From contig NZ_CP047241.1 of NCBI RefSeq assembly GCF_009856625.1, forward strand, positions 4,092,001 to 4,156,000: DNA of 64,000 nucleotides, in the 5' to 3' direction. The notes under the pieces are model-generated. The model made no database searches. It was not told where the DNA came from and worked only from the letters and a program-made list of their open reading frames with translations. This DNA comes from Aquitalea denitrificans. GTDB lineage: Bacteria; Pseudomonadota; Gammaproteobacteria; Burkholderiales; Chromobacteriaceae. Positions 52,092 to 60,665 of the stretch are shown here, one piece after another (position 1 is the first letter of the stretch; each line of letters begins with the position of its first letter). The position numbers and the translations under genes were made by a program.

Positions 52092-53843
52092 TCAAAAATC
52101 CGCAGGGACCGGCGTGGAATCCGGCAGCAAGCTGTTGTTAGACGGCTCGTCCGGCTGCACATTCAGCACGCGCAGCGCGCCGCCAGCCACCTGGGAAAAC
52201 ACCGGTGCGGAAATGGCACCGCCGTAGTATTTGCCAGCCGTGGGTTCGTCAATCATCACGGCCACAATCAGTTTCGGGTTCTTGCCCGGGGCAAAGCCCA
52301 TGAACAGGGCGCGGTGCTTGTTGGCCACATAGGTGCGGCCTTCCAGCTTGCGCGCCGTACCGCTCTTGCCACCAATGCTGTAACCGATGATGCGGCCACC
52401 AACTGCGCCACCGCCCGGTTCGCTATTGGCCACCAGCAAGTCGTGCATTTCATGCGCGGTTTTTTCGCTCAGCACCCGCTTGCCTGGCATCGGATTGCTG
52501 GTTTTGTACAGAGAGATGGGCAGCATCACGCCATCATTGGTAAAAATGGTGTAAGCCCGCGCCATCTGGAGCAGGCTGACCGATACGCCATAGCCAAAGG
52601 ACATGGTGGCCTGCTCGATAGGCCGCCAGTTTTTCCAGTCACGCAGGCGTCCGGCGGCCTCGCCGGGGAAGCCGGTATTGGGGGCGCGGCCAAAACCCAG
52701 CGCATCATAGTAGGTCCAGAAATCCTGCGGGCTGCTCAACAGCGCCAGCTTGCTGGTACCAACGTTGGACGACTTCTGAATGATGCCCAGAATGTTCAGG
52801 CTGGGCTGCGGTGACACGTCGCGGATGGTGGCCGGGCCAATCATGTAGGTGTGGGTATCCAGCACAGAGTTGACCGTGGTCTTGCCATGTTCCAGTGCCA
52901 GCGAAATCGACAGCGGCTTCATGGTGGAACCCGGCTCGAACAGGTCGATCACCGCGCGGTTGCGCAGCATTTCCGGTGTGGTGCCTACCCGGTTATTGGG
53001 GTTGAACGAGGGGAAGTTGGCCAGTGCCAGCAGTTCGCCGCTCTTGGCATCCAGCACCACCACACTGCCGGCCTTGGCCTTGTTTTCTTCCACGGCCGCC
53101 TTGATTTCGCGGTAAGCCAGATACTGGATGCGGTGATCCACCGCCAGGGCCAGGGTCTGTCCGTCCTTGGGCGGTTCAATGGCGGCCACATCTTCGATGA
53201 TGTGACCACGACGATCCTTGATCACCACGCGACGGCCATCCTTGCCGGCCAGCATTTTTTCGCGCGCCAGCTCCACCCCTTCCTGGCCTTTGCCATCCAC
53301 CCCGGTGAAGCCGATGATGTGGGAGATGATTTCGCCAGCCGGATAAAAGCGGCGGTATTCCTGCTGCTTGGCAATGCCGGGAATGCCCAGTGCCATCACC
53401 TTGTCAGCCAGCTCCGGGCTGATCTGGCGCTTGATGTAGACAAATTCTTTCTTGCGGTCGGACAGCTTGGCGGCCAGTTCTTCCGGGCCGAGATCCAGCA
53501 ACTGGCCCAGCTCGCGCAACTTGGCCGGCGGCACCGGCTCCATGTCGGCCGGGCTGGCCCAGATGGTTTGCACCGGCGAGCTGATGGCCAGCGGTTCGCC
53601 GTTACGATCGGTAATCACACCGCGGTTGGCTTCCAGCGTCATGGCGCGGCGGAAACGCGCCTCGCCCTGGCCTTGCAGGAAGTCCTGCTGCACCACTTGC
53701 AGATAAATGGCCCGACCAATCAAAGCCAGAAACAGCAGGCCCAGCATCAACAGCACAAAACGCACACGCCCTGCCGTCATTTTCAGGGCAGGGCTGGCGT
53801 CGGCGATACGTTCACGCTGGTGGGCTGAATAGCTGGTGCGCAT
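52092..53843 (-). CDS. ftsI: Peptidoglycan transpeptidase FtsI (PBP3)
   Basis: A 583-residue class B penicillin-binding protein, the septal transpeptidase. One membrane helix lies at about residues 25-48 (RFVLLMLGLLFLALIGRAIYLQ). The pedestal domain includes RGVITDRNGEPLAIS. The active serine is Ser306 in EPGSTMKP (SxxK). The SxN motif is SSN in IIQKSSNVGTS, and the KTG-type motif is KSG in GGKSGTARK. VFSQVAGGALRVLNVQPDE closes the domain. The ATG overlaps the ftsL stop by one base. Confidence 0.97.
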   Translation of the reverse strand: MRTSYSAHQRERIADASPALKMTAGRVRFVLLMLGLLFLALIGRAIYLQVVQQDFLQGQGEARFRRAMTLEANRGVITDRNGEPLAISSPVQTIWASPADMEPVPPAKLRELGQLLDLGPEELAAKLSDRKKEFVYIKRQISPELADKVMALGIPGIAKQQEYRRFYPAGEIISHIIGFTGVDGKGQEGVELAREKMLAGKDGRRVVIKDRRGHIIEDVAAIEPPKDGQTLALAVDHRIQYLAYREIKAAVEENKAKAGSVVVLDAKSGELLALANFPSFNPNNRVGTTPEMLRNRAVIDLFEPGSTMKPLSISLALEHGKTTVNSVLDTHTYMIGPATIRDVSPQPSLNILGIIQKSSNVGTSKLALLSSPQDFWTYYDALGFGRAPNTGFPGEAAGRLRDWKNWRPIEQATMSFGYGVSVSLLQMARAYTIFTNDGVMLPISLYKTSNPMPGKRVLSEKTAHEMHDLLVANSEPGGGAVGGRIIGYSIGGKSGTARKLEGRTYVANKHRALFMGFAPGKNPKLIVAVMIDEPTAGKYYGGAISAPVFSQVAGGALRVLNVQPDEPSNNSLLPDSTPVPADF

Positions 53844-54115
53844 CAGGCACCTCCTCGCGGTGAAATCACCTGGATCTGGCGCGGGTCCGGCGTGTGCATA
53901 CCCAAACGGCTGCCGGCGGCCTTTTCAATCACCGCATGCGCCCCCCAGGTACTTTGCTCAAGTTGCAGCTGGCCGTACTCGACTTCCAGCTGCTGGGCGG
54001 ACTTCTGCTCTTTCTGCAGGTCGCTGTAAAGCCTGCGCGATACGTGCTGCGAGGTGACCACCGACCAGGCGGACACCACGACGAGCACCAGAAGGATCGC
54101 GCACAGGCGGTTCAT
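53843..54115 (-). CDS. ftsL: Cell division protein FtsL
   Basis: A 90-residue bitopic protein with one membrane helix (CAILLVLVVVSAWSVVTS, about residues 5-22) and a periplasmic leucine-zipper-like coiled coil (LYSDLQKEQKSAQQLEVEYGQLQLEQSTWG). It bridges FtsQ and FtsW/FtsI in the divisome. The conserved position between rsmH and ftsI supports the call, as FtsL sequences are poorly conserved. Its start overlaps the end of rsmH by four bases. Confidence 0.92.
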   Translation of the reverse strand: MNRLCAILLVLVVVSAWSVVTSQHVSRRLYSDLQKEQKSAQQLEVEYGQLQLEQSTWGAHAVIEKAAGSRLGMHTPDPRQIQVISPRGGA

Positions 54116-55074
54116 GCATCCCCCTCCCGCCACGGTGCGGCGGTACGTTCGGCGATACGCATGATGGCGCTGCGCGAACGAGCGTTTTCACGCACCTCTT
54201 CCTCGCTGGCGCGCACCGGCTTGCCCACGGTCTCCAGCGGTGGCCTGGCCATGTCTTCGGCACGCACCATCACCCAGGCAGGCAGCTTTTCCACACTGCT
54301 GGCATCGCGCAGGTACTGTTTGACGATACGGTCTTCCAGCGAGTGAAAGCTGATGATGGCCAGCCGGCCACCCTCCGCCAGATGTCGGGCCGCTTGCGGC
54401 AATACCGCTTTCAGCTCGTCCAGCTCGCGATTCACAAAGATCCGGATCGCTTGGAAGGTACGCGTGGCTGGGTCCTGACCCGGTTCCCGAGTACGGACGT
54501 TTTTCCCAACGAGCAAGGCGAGCTCACGCGTGGTCTGGATGGGAGCGAGCTCCCGTTGCGCAACAATGGCTGCTGCGATCTTGCGAGCAAACCGCTCTTC
54601 ACCATAAGTCTTGATGACCTCTTTGATTTCGTCTTCTTCCGCACTGGCCAGCCACTGGGCGGCAGTAATGCCGCGCGTGGTGTCCATGCGCATGTCCAGC
54701 GGCGCGTCGAAGCGGAAACTGAAACCGCGACGGCCATCGTCGATCTGGGGTGAGGACACGCCCAGATCCATCAGTACACCATTCACCGTGGCCACACCCA
54801 GGCGGGCCAGTTCCTGACTCAGGGTCTCGAAACCGTTGTGGACAATGGTGAAGCGTGCATCTTCCGCCGCCAGCCTGTCGGCCTCGGCAATGGCTTCCGG
54901 ATCCTTGTCAAAAGCAATCAGACGACCTTGCGGCCCCAGTTGCGACAGGATCAACCGGCTATGGCCACCTCGACCGAAGGTGCAGTCGACATACACGCCA
55001 TCGGGCTTGATGGCGAGCGCGGCAACAGCCTCGGCAAGCAGAACCGTGCGGTGCACGTACGGGGTGGGACTCAC
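54112..55074 (-). CDS. rsmH: 16S rRNA (cytosine1402-N4)-methyltransferase
   Basis: A 320-residue SAM-dependent enzyme (formerly MraW) modifying the ribosomal decoding centre. HRTVLLAEAVAAL is near the start, the SAM loop is YVDCTFGRGGHSRLIL (about residues 28-43), and MDLGVSSPQIDDGRRGFSFRFDAPLDMRMD and GRLAIISFHSLEDRIVKQYLR are diagnostic. The GTG at 55074 was chosen because it overlaps the mraZ stop as GTGA and gives the conserved length; an upstream frame would add 30 residues read in mraZ. Confidence 0.97.
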   Translation of the reverse strand: MSPTPYVHRTVLLAEAVAALAIKPDGVYVDCTFGRGGHSRLILSQLGPQGRLIAFDKDPEAIAEADRLAAEDARFTIVHNGFETLSQELARLGVATVNGVLMDLGVSSPQIDDGRRGFSFRFDAPLDMRMDTTRGITAAQWLASAEEDEIKEVIKTYGEERFARKIAAAIVAQRELAPIQTTRELALLVGKNVRTREPGQDPATRTFQAIRIFVNRELDELKAVLPQAARHLAEGGRLAIISFHSLEDRIVKQYLRDASSVEKLPAWVMVRAEDMARPPLETVGKPVRASEEEVRENARSRSAIMRIAERTAAPWREGDA

Positions 55075-55517
55075 AGCGTAAAATCTCCAAGATGTTGTGC
55101 CAGATCGGCTTGGTCGATAGCCAGTGCTTCCGTGGTCTGGCTGTCCCATTCCTCGGCATTCCACAGCTCGAAGCGGTTGCCCATGCCCACCAGGGACACG
55201 TCCTTGTCGAGACCGACCAGTTCGCGCAGGCGGGAAGGCAGCAGGATGCGTCCGGCACTGTCCATTTCCAGCGTTTCTGCGTGGCCAAGCACGAGGCGCT
55301 GGTAGCGTTTCAGCGTGGGATTGCCGGTGGGAAGGGCGAGAAGGCGGGCTTCGACCGGACGCCAGTTGGGTTCGGGATAAATCAGCAGATGGTCGGGGGA
55401 TTCGAGGGTGACAACCAGCTTGTGGCCAAACGCGGACAGCAGTGTCTCACGGTGCTTGGCCGGAATGGCCAAACGACCCTTGCTATCAAGAGAGACAATG
55501 CTGACTCCACCAATCAT
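55071..55517 (-). CDS. mraZ: Transcriptional regulator MraZ
   Basis: A 148-residue protein with two SpoVT-AbrB-like domains, each with a DXXXR motif: SLDSKGRLAIPAKHRE (about residues 9-24) and EMDSAGRILLPSRLREL (about 88-104). MraZ forms a ring-shaped oligomer that binds direct repeats upstream of its own gene and represses the dcw operon. The matching repeats are visible at 55556-55590. It is the first gene of the division cluster here. Confidence 0.96.
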   Translation of the reverse strand: MIGGVSIVSLDSKGRLAIPAKHRETLLSAFGHKLVVTLESPDHLLIYPEPNWRPVEARLLALPTGNPTLKRYQRLVLGHAETLEMDSAGRILLPSRLRELVGLDKDVSLVGMGNRFELWNAEEWDSQTTEALAIDQADLAQHLGDFTL

Positions 55518-55555
55518 GACCTGGACACCACCGCTGAAAGTTGAGGGGCCGTCGC

Positions 55556-55590
55556 CCCACTTTTACCCACTTCACCCCACTTTCCGCCAC
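55556..55590 (-). promoter_or_regulatory. MraZ box array (four ten-base-spaced repeats)
   Basis: On the minus strand GTGGG occurs three times at exact ten-base intervals (55576-55580, 55566-55570, 55556-55560), preceded by a degenerate GTGGC one interval upstream (55586-55590). This is the known MraZ operator layout. It begins at the -10 hexamer and covers the likely start of transcription, fitting autorepression. Confidence 0.9.
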
Positions 55591-55617
55591 TATAAGAAAG
55601 AACTTCAACATGGTCAA
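55589..55617 (-). promoter_or_regulatory. Sigma70-type promoter of mraZ and the dcw operon
   Basis: On the minus strand TTGACC (55617-55612) and TATAGT (55594-55589) are separated by 17 bases, an optimal spacing. Transcription should start near 55582, within the MraZ boxes and about 65 bases before the mraZ ATG. Confidence 0.75.
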
Positions 55618-55829
55618 CATCACTCGGCGCTAATTCACCTTTTGCGACAATGACTTAGCGGCAGGGTGAAAATGTGCTTTCCGTGTCAAATCAGTGGGTT
55701 AATAACGGCTATCAAAGTGAGCTATGAACTGTAATGGTGCAGGAAGGCAACACAATGATTTTTAATGACATGCACATTGAAGATCAGTCACTACACAGCG
55801 CCGTGGCGGCAATGCAAGCCTGAGCATGC
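55618..55829. other. Non-coding gap between mraZ promoter and gatB
   Basis: About 210 bases with no gene and no recognised signal. With the promoter and terminator at its ends, the whole gap between mraZ and gatB is about 380 bases. Confidence 0.5.
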
Positions 55830-55862
55830 AAAAACAGAACGGCATGCCGCAGCATGCCGTTC
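55830..55862 (-). terminator. Rho-independent terminator after gatB
   Basis: GAACGGCATGC pairs with GCATGCCGTTC around a four-base loop; on the minus strand TGTTTTT follows. It lies 38 bases past the gatB stop. Confidence 0.85.
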
Positions 55863-55899
55863 GTGCAAACACTGTCCGGGACAGCGCTTCAGCGGGCCA

Positions 55900-57327
55900 T
55901 CAAGCCAGTTTCTGCTTCAGGATGTCCTGCACCTGAGCCGGATTGGCCTTGCCCTTGGAGGCTTTCATCACCTGACCGGCCAAGGCGTTCAGCGCCTTTT
56001 CCTTGCCGGCGCGGAATTCCTCCACCGCCTTGGGGTTGGCGGCAATGGCTTCTTCCACCATCTTTTCGATGGCACCCACGTCGGACACCTGCTTCAGGCC
56101 ATCGCGCTCGATGATGGCGTCAGCGGACAGATCGCTATCCCACAAGGCATCAAACACCTGTTTGGCCAGCTTGCTGGACAGGGTGTTGTCGGCAATGCGC
56201 AGGATCAGGCCGGTCAGCCGTTCGGCGGAAATCGGGCAGTCGGCAATATCCTTGCCTTCGCGGTTCAGGCGGGCAGCGATTTCACCATTCACCCAGTTGG
56301 CCGCCAGCTTACCCTGACCGGAGGCCTGAGCAACTGCTTCGAAATATTCCGCCGTAGCGCGGCTGCCGGTCAGCAGGGCCGCATCGTAGGCCGACACGCT
56401 GAAGGCTTCGACAAAACGCGCCTTCATGGCGCTGGGCAGTTCCGGCATTTCGCCGCAGATGCGGGCAATCTGCTCGTCGCTGATACGTACCGGCAGCAGG
56501 TCCGGATCGGGGAAGTAGCGGTAGTCGTGCGCGTCTTCCTTGCTGCGCATCATGCGGGTTTCGCCGCTGTCCGGGTCGAACAGCACGGTTGCCTGCTCCA
56601 CGCGGCCGCCGTCTTCCAGGGTGTCGATCTGCCACTGGATTTCGTACTTCATCGCCTGCTCGAGGAAGCGGAAGGAGTTGAGGTTCTTGATTTCGCGGCG
56701 AGTACCGAATTCCTGCTGACCGAACGGGCGCACCGAAACGTTGGCGTCAACGCGGAAGCTGCCTTCCTGCATGTTGCCGTCGCAAATGCCCAGCCACATC
56801 ACCAGGCTGTGCAGGGCGCGGGCATAGGCCACCGCCTCTTCCGGCGAGCGCATGTCCGGCTCGGAGACTACTTCCAGCAGCGGGGTGCCGGCGCGGTTGA
56901 GGTCGATGCCGGTCATGCCGCTGAAGTCTTCATGCAGCGATTTGCCAGCATCTTCTTCCATGTGGGCACGGGTCAGCTTGACCAACTTTTCTTCCTCGCC
57001 CACCAGAATCGGCAGCACACCGCCTTCGACGATAGGCAGCTCCATCTGGCTGATCTGGTAGCCCTTGGGCAGGTCGGGGTAGAAGTAGTTTTTTCGCGCA
57101 AATACGTTCTTCTGGTTGATTTTCGAGCCCAGTGCCAGGCCCAGGCGGATGGCTTTTTCCACCACGGCCTTGTTCAGCACCGGCAGTACACCGGGAAAGG
57201 CCAGTTCCACGGCCGAGGCCTGGGTGTTGGGCTCGGCACCAAAGGCGGTACTGGTGCCGGAAAAAATCTTGGTAGCGGTGTTGAGCTGCACATGCACCTC
57301 AAGACCGATGACGACTTCCCATTTCAT
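55900..57327 (-). CDS. gatB: Asp-tRNA(Asn)/Glu-tRNA(Gln) amidotransferase subunit B
   Basis: A 475-residue subunit (usual length about 476) that phosphorylates mischarged Glu-tRNA(Gln) or Asp-tRNA(Asn) so that ammonia from GatA can amidate it. WEVVIGLEVHVQLNTATKIFSG opens the protein, and NRAGTPLLEVVSEPDMRSPEEA (about residues 145-166) and MQEGSFRVDANVSVRP (about 189-204) are hallmarks. The C-terminal helical and YqeY-like tail (about 330-475) contacts tRNA. It is the last gene of gatCAB; the gap to gatA is 64 bases. Confidence 0.97.
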   Translation of the reverse strand: MKWEVVIGLEVHVQLNTATKIFSGTSTAFGAEPNTQASAVELAFPGVLPVLNKAVVEKAIRLGLALGSKINQKNVFARKNYFYPDLPKGYQISQMELPIVEGGVLPILVGEEEKLVKLTRAHMEEDAGKSLHEDFSGMTGIDLNRAGTPLLEVVSEPDMRSPEEAVAYARALHSLVMWLGICDGNMQEGSFRVDANVSVRPFGQQEFGTRREIKNLNSFRFLEQAMKYEIQWQIDTLEDGGRVEQATVLFDPDSGETRMMRSKEDAHDYRYFPDPDLLPVRISDEQIARICGEMPELPSAMKARFVEAFSVSAYDAALLTGSRATAEYFEAVAQASGQGKLAANWVNGEIAARLNREGKDIADCPISAERLTGLILRIADNTLSSKLAKQVFDALWDSDLSADAIIERDGLKQVSDVGAIEKMVEEAIAANPKAVEEFRAGKEKALNALAGQVMKASKGKANPAQVQDILKQKLA

Positions 57328-57391
57328 CGCGGAGAAATCCTTTTGCTTATGTCGTCAGGGGGGCGCAGCGCACGCCCCTGCACGATCTTGA

Positions 57392-58843
57392 TTACAGGGC
57401 GGGAGCGCGGGTGTGCCAGTCGGTAGCCAACTGGAACTGGTGCGCCACATTCAGCATTTTTGCTTCGCCAAAATAATTGCCGATGATCTGCAGGCCCACC
57501 GGGCGGCCACGGCGATCGAAACCGGCCGGCACGCTCATGCCAGGCAAGCCGGCCAGGTTGACCGACAGGGTGTAGATATCGGACAGATACATCTGCACCG
57601 GATCACCGGATTTCTCGCCGATATTGAAGGCGGCAGTCGGTGCCACCGGCCCCAGGATAACGTCGCACTGCTCGAATGCGGCCTTGAAATCGTTGGCGAT
57701 CAGGCGGCGGATCTTTTGTGCCTTCAGGTAGTAGGCATCGTAATAGCCGTGCGACAGCACATAGCTACCCACCAGAATGCGGCGCTTGACCTCGGCACCG
57801 AAACCTTCGGCGCGGGTCTTTTCATACATGTCCACCAGGTCCTTGTACTCTGCCGCACGGTGGCCGTAACGCACGCCATCGTAACGCGACAGGTTGGTGG
57901 AGGCCTCGGCCGGGGCAATCACGTAGTAGGCCGGGATCGACAGCTCGGTGTTGGGCAGGCTGATGTCCACCACTTGTGCGCCCTGCTTTTTCAGCTCGGC
58001 CACCGCGTCTTCAATCACCTTGGCCACGTCGGCATCCAGACCATCGGCAAAATACTCGCGCGGCAGGCCCACGCGCAAACCGGCCAGCGGCTGGTTCAGC
58101 TCGCGGGTGTAGTCTTCCCGCGCACGTTCCAGACTGGTGGAGTCGCGCTCGTCAAAACCGGCCATCACGTTCAGCATCAGCGCGCAGTCTTCGGCGGTCT
58201 GGGCAATCGGGCCGCCCTGATCCAGCGAAGAGGCATAAGCCACCATGCCATAACGCGATACCACGCCATAAGTGGGCTTGATGCCGGTGACGCCGCAGTG
58301 GCTGGCCGGCTGGCGGATGGAGCCGCCGGTATCGGTGGCGGTAGCCACCGGGGTGAGGCGCGCAGCGACAGCAGCAGCGGAACCACCGGACGAGCCGCCG
58401 GGAATGGCGTTCAGGTCCCACGGGTTTTTCACGGCACCGTAGTAGCTGTTTTCATTGGACGAGCCCATGGCGAATTCGTCCATATTGGCGCGTCCCAGCG
58501 TGATCAGGCCGGCGGCATTGCACTGCTCCACCACATGGGCGCTGTAGGGTGAAATGAAGTTGTCCAGCATCTTCGAGCCGCAGCTGGTTTTCCAGCCCTG
58601 CTGACAGAAGATGTCCTTGTGCACCATGGGCACACCAGTGAGCAGCCCGGCCTGGCCGGCGGCACGGGCGGCATCGGCAGCTGCGGCATCCGCCAGGGTG
58701 CGGGCGCGGTCTACGGTGATGAAGGCGTTCAGCTGCGGGTTCAGCGCCTCGATGCGGTCGAGGTAGTGCGTGGCCAATTCCACGCTCGACACCGCGCCCG
58801 CCGCCAGTTGTTGCGACAGTTGCTTGAGGGTGGCGTTCGTCAT
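57392..58843 (-). CDS. gatA: Asp-tRNA(Asn)/Glu-tRNA(Gln) amidotransferase subunit A
   Basis: A 483-residue amidase-signature protein that releases ammonia from glutamine. The catalytic lysine lies in GVPMVHKDIFCQQG (about residues 71-84), and the cis-serine/serine pair in the glycine/serine-rich IPGGSSGGSAAAVAARL (about 147-163), with the following TDTGGSIRQPASHCGVTGIKP. AMLNVAHQFQLATDWH ends the protein. It lies 126 bases after gatC, a wide gap for this operon, with short hairpins in it. Confidence 0.97.
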   Translation of the reverse strand: MTNATLKQLSQQLAAGAVSSVELATHYLDRIEALNPQLNAFITVDRARTLADAAAADAARAAGQAGLLTGVPMVHKDIFCQQGWKTSCGSKMLDNFISPYSAHVVEQCNAAGLITLGRANMDEFAMGSSNENSYYGAVKNPWDLNAIPGGSSGGSAAAVAARLTPVATATDTGGSIRQPASHCGVTGIKPTYGVVSRYGMVAYASSLDQGGPIAQTAEDCALMLNVMAGFDERDSTSLERAREDYTRELNQPLAGLRVGLPREYFADGLDADVAKVIEDAVAELKKQGAQVVDISLPNTELSIPAYYVIAPAEASTNLSRYDGVRYGHRAAEYKDLVDMYEKTRAEGFGAEVKRRILVGSYVLSHGYYDAYYLKAQKIRRLIANDFKAAFEQCDVILGPVAPTAAFNIGEKSGDPVQMYLSDIYTLSVNLAGLPGMSVPAGFDRRGRPVGLQIIGNYFGEAKMLNVAHQFQLATDWHTRAPAL

Positions 58844-58970
58844 TTTGTCTTGATATCCGGTTAAGCTGGGATCGATGAGCGGGTGCGCCTGTCACGGCAG
58901 GCCGGCAGCACAGGCCCGGAAAAAAGCCATTCCCAAGCGGGAACCATCCGAAACCATGCTGCTCTGAGAC

Positions 58971-59258
58971 TCACTCGATCACCTTGGGAACGAGGAACAG
59001 ACCCTTTTCCACCTGCGGGGCAAGCGCTTGAAATGCCTCGCGCTGGTTGGTCTGGGTCACGATGTCTTCACGCAGGCGCAGGCTTACATCCTGCGGATGC
59101 GCCATCGGTTCGATGCCATCGGTGTTGACGGCCTGCATCTTCTCGATCAGGCCAAAAATATTGTTAAGCTGGTTGCCGACTGCCGCGATTTCTTCATCGC
59201 TTACGTTGATGCGGGCAAGCTTGGCAATCCGCGCGACATCCTGGTGCGTCAGAGACAT
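58971..59258 (-). CDS. gatC: Asp-tRNA(Asn)/Glu-tRNA(Gln) amidotransferase subunit C
   Basis: A 95-residue small subunit that stabilises the GatA-GatB complex. MSLTHQDVARIAKLARINVSDEEI and the middle NIFGLIEKMQAVNTDGIEPMAHP are typical, as is LREDIVTQTNQREAFQALAPQVEKGLFLVPKVIE at the end. GAGGA precedes the ATG. First gene of the operon, divergent from mreB. Presence of GatCAB indicates that at least one of Gln-tRNA or Asn-tRNA is made by the indirect route. Confidence 0.95.
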   Translation of the reverse strand: MSLTHQDVARIAKLARINVSDEEIAAVGNQLNNIFGLIEKMQAVNTDGIEPMAHPQDVSLRLREDIVTQTNQREAFQALAPQVEKGLFLVPKVIE

Positions 59259-59568
59259 GGCGTCCTCGTTAAAACCTTTAATATTTCAAGCTTTATAGGG
59301 TATCATAAGGGGTTTGATTCTCCCAAGATCGACATCACACATCGCAACAGGAAAGACGCATGCGGCAACAGGGTTATCTACCTGTTATAACGCTGTTTAT
59401 TTCTTCGCTGCAATGCAACAATGATGTCCCCCCGGGGAGCCGCCGTCCGCAGCGCCAGCTTAGTCTGGAAAGCTGCGCCACGTCGGAAACCGGGAAGCCA
59501 AGCCCATGCTAAGATTTTGCCGGACGCGCATCGCGCCCGACTGACGGAAACTGAACCAGGACCGCCCA
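59259..59568. other. Divergent promoter region between gatC and mreB
   Basis: A 310-base gap without a credible gene. The half near gatC is AT-rich, with a TATAAA on the minus strand (around 59291-59297) as possible -10. The half near mreB contains a TTATAA (about 59393). AGGA lies eight bases before the mreB ATG. No operator or RNA was recognised. Confidence 0.5.
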
Positions 59569-60612
59569 ATGTTTCGTTCGCTCACCGGATACTTCTCCAA
59601 CGACCTTGCCATCGACCTTGGCACGGCCAACACCCTCATCTACATGCGTGGCAAGGGCATCGTGCTTGACGAGCCGTCGGTAGTCGCCATTCATAGCGAC
59701 GCCCCCACCAATAAGAAATCCATCCTGGCCGTCGGCCTGGAAGCCAAGAAGATGCTGGGCCGCACGCCGGGTTCGATCCAGGCCATCCGCCCGATGAAGG
59801 ATGGCGTGATTGCCGACTTCACTGTCACCGAGCAGATGCTCAAGCAGTTCATCAAGAAGGTGAACCCCAACCGCTTTTTTGCCGCCAGCCCGCGCATCGT
59901 GATTTGCGTACCCTGCGGCTCCACCCAGGTGGAACGCAAGGCGATCCGCGACTCGGCCCTGGCTGCCGGCGCGCGCCGCGTCGAGCTGATCGAAGAACCG
60001 ATGGCCGCTGCCATCGGTGCCGGCCTGCCGGTAGAGGAACCGACCGGCTCCATGGTAGTGGACATCGGTGGCGGTACCACCGAAGTTGGCGTGATTTCGC
60101 TGGGTGGCGTGGTGTATTCCAACTCGGTACGGGTTGGCGGTGACAAGTTTGACGAAGCCATCATCAATTACATTCGCCGCAACTACGGCATGCTGATTGG
60201 CGAAACCACTGCCGAAGAAATCAAGAAGACCATCGGCTCGGCCTTCCCCGGTGCCGAAGTACGTGAAATGGAAGTCAAGGGCCGCAATCTGGCCGAAGGC
60301 ATTCCGCGTGCCTTCACCGTGTCTTCCAATGAAATTCTGGAAGCACTGACCGAACCGCTGAACCAGATCGTCTCCGCGGTGAAGATTGCCCTGGAACAGA
60401 CCCCGCCGGAACTGGGTGCCGACATTGCCGACAAGGGCATGGTGCTGACCGGTGGTGGCGCGCTGCTGAAGGATATCGACCGCCTGCTGGCCGAAGAAAC
60501 CGGCCTGCCGGTATTCGTGGCCGAAGAGCCGTTGACCTGCGTGGTACGCGGTTCGGGCAAGGCGCTGGAAAAAATGGACAAGATCGGCACCATTTTCACC
60601 AACGTACCCTGA
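59569..60612 (+). CDS. mreB: Rod shape-determining protein MreB
   Basis: A 347-residue bacterial actin that positions the elongation machinery under the membrane. The N-terminal FRSLTGYFSNDLAIDLGTANTLIYMRGKG contains phosphate loop 1, and the second phosphate motif is VVDIGGGTTEVGVISLGGVVYS (about residues 163-184). KMVLTGGGALLKDIDRLL-like adenosine-binding sequence (GMVLTGGGALLKDID) lies near residue 290. It indicates a rod-shaped cell. First gene of mreBCD-mrdA. Confidence 0.98.
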   Translation: MFRSLTGYFSNDLAIDLGTANTLIYMRGKGIVLDEPSVVAIHSDAPTNKKSILAVGLEAKKMLGRTPGSIQAIRPMKDGVIADFTVTEQMLKQFIKKVNPNRFFAASPRIVICVPCGSTQVERKAIRDSALAAGARRVELIEEPMAAAIGAGLPVEEPTGSMVVDIGGGTTEVGVISLGGVVYSNSVRVGGDKFDEAIINYIRRNYGMLIGETTAEEIKKTIGSAFPGAEVREMEVKGRNLAEGIPRAFTVSSNEILEALTEPLNQIVSAVKIALEQTPPELGADIADKGMVLTGGGALLKDIDRLLAEETGLPVFVAEEPLTCVVRGSGKALEKMDKIGTIFTNVP

Positions 60613-60665
60613 TTGTTGCCTAAACGGAGTTGCTGCCGCCCCGTCAAGGGGCGGCATACCGCCTG

